Assembly (NCBI GenBank): GCA_030830465.1
Contig: JAURMY010000369.1
Span: 1 to 6,177, forward strand
DNA from: Alphaproteobacteria bacterium
GTDB taxonomy: Bacteria > Pseudomonadota > Alphaproteobacteria > Rhodobacterales > Rhodobacteraceae
Direction of reading: 5' to 3'
DNA length: 6,177 nt
The translations under genes were made by a program, and so were the position numbers. Below, in pieces: positions 5,602-6,177 of this stretch (position 1 is its first letter; the number at the start of each line of letters is the position of its first letter). A model generated the notes under the pieces. The model saw only the letters and a program-made list of their open reading frames with translations. It was not told the origin of the DNA and searched no databases.

Positions 5602-6177
5602 TTACCACCATTTACCGGGTTTTGAAACAAACCCGGCCGCGCGCTCCAGCGCATAGGCGGAATTCAGCAAATCAGCCTCTTCCCAGGGGCGGCCGATCAA
5701 TTGCAGCCCCAATGGCAAACCGTCCTTGTCAAGGCCGGCCGGGACCGAAATCCCCGGCAATCCGGCAAGGTTGACCGTGACCGTGAACACGTCGTTCAGG
5801 TACATCTGGACCGGATCGGCATCCGCCATTTCCCCCAGACCAAAGGCCGCCGACGGTGTGGCCGGTGTCAGGATCGCATCGACGCCGGCGGCAAAAACCG
5901 TCTCAAAGTCGCGTTTGATCAGGGTGCGGACCCGCTGAGCACGGCGGTAATAGGCGTCGTAAAAACCGGCGGACAGGACATAGGCCCCGATCATTACCCG
6001 CCGCTGCACTTCGTGCCCGAAACCCTCGGCGCGGGTTTTTTCGTACATCTGGGTGATGCCGTCACCCTTGCCAAGTTTCGCGCGGTGGCCGTAGCGCACC
6101 CCGTCATAACGGGCGAGGTTTGACGACGCCTCGGCCGGCGCGATCACATAATAGGCGGGCAAGGCGTATTTGGTGTG
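5602..6177 (-). CDS. gatA: Asp-tRNA(Asn)/Glu-tRNA(Gln) amidotransferase subunit A, C-terminal part
   Basis: These are the last 191 codons of gatA; the frame is open to the window edge (first codon His at 6177-6175). GatA is the amidase subunit of GatCAB. It releases ammonia from glutamine, and the complex converts Glu-tRNA(Gln) or Asp-tRNA(Asn) to Gln- or Asn-tRNA. Recognisable segments are [24 protein letters not shown] at the start, ILTPATPS, the amidase-signature-family block [13 protein letters not shown], and [15 protein letters not shown] near the end. The catalytic Ser-cisSer-Lys residues lie in the missing N-terminal part, beyond the right edge. The TTG at 6162 that could be taken as a start is an internal leucine codon. 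No terminator is visible between its stop and the lipoprotein gene 36 nt further on, so they may be cotranscribed. Confidence 0.97.
   Translation of the reverse strand, partial: HTKYALPAYYVIAPAEASSNLARYDGVRYGHRAKLGKGDGITQMYEKTRAEGFGHEVQRRVMIGAYVLSAGFYDAYYRRAQRVRTLIKRDFETVFAAGVDAILTPATPSAAFGLGEMADADPVQMYLNDVFTVTVNLAGLPGISVPAGLDKDGLPLGLQLIGRPWEEADLLNSAYALERAAGFVSKPGKWW

Overview
The window reads as ordinary chromosomal DNA from an alphaproteobacterium, most likely of the Rhodobacterales (inference). The grounds are the GC-rich coding bias, a class A RNase P RNA of about 395 nt, a cysteine-free ribosomal protein L33, a GatA C-terminus of alphaproteobacterial type, and an Excalibur lipoprotein of a kind I associate with Rhodobacteraceae. 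I see no insertion sequence, phage gene, CRISPR array, tRNA or attachment site.

Left part (1-2180). The 3' end of a MAPEG-family membrane protein gene (+) converges on, and overlaps by 7 bp, a LysR-type regulator gene (-). The regulator is divergent from an MDR-family NAD(P)-dependent oxidoreductase gene (+). The roughly 114-bp divergent spacer is AT-rich. It holds a 10-bp palindrome, a GCAAAT/CATATC direct repeat and a possible LysR promoter, so the regulator probably controls itself and its neighbour.

Right part (2191-6177). Everything is on the minus strand. In transcription order it is gatA (truncated by the window edge), an Excalibur-motif lipoprotein, an AmiD-like N-acetylmuramoyl-L-alanine amidase, rnpB (RNase P RNA), a long-chain chromate-transporter (ChrA) family protein, and rpmG (L33). 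A strong hairpin with a U-tract then ends the block and faces the oxidoreductase gene. gatA, the lipoprotein and the amidase are spaced 36 and 13 nt apart and could be one operon. rnpB and rpmG each have a recognisable sigma70-type promoter. The rnpB promoter is the most striking piece of architecture: its -35 lies inside the amidase coding region and its -10 covers the amidase stop codon. A perfect 14-bp palindrome lies 12 nt upstream of the chrA start.

Functionally the right block mixes translation and RNA maintenance (GatA, RNase P, L33) with envelope and peptidoglycan functions (lipoprotein, amidase) and an anion transporter. The left block looks like a small regulator-oxidoreductase module. 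No gene set here forms a clear new system. The points worth checking are regulatory: the embedded rnpB promoter, the chrA palindrome and the divergent LysR region, plus the lipoprotein-amidase pairing.
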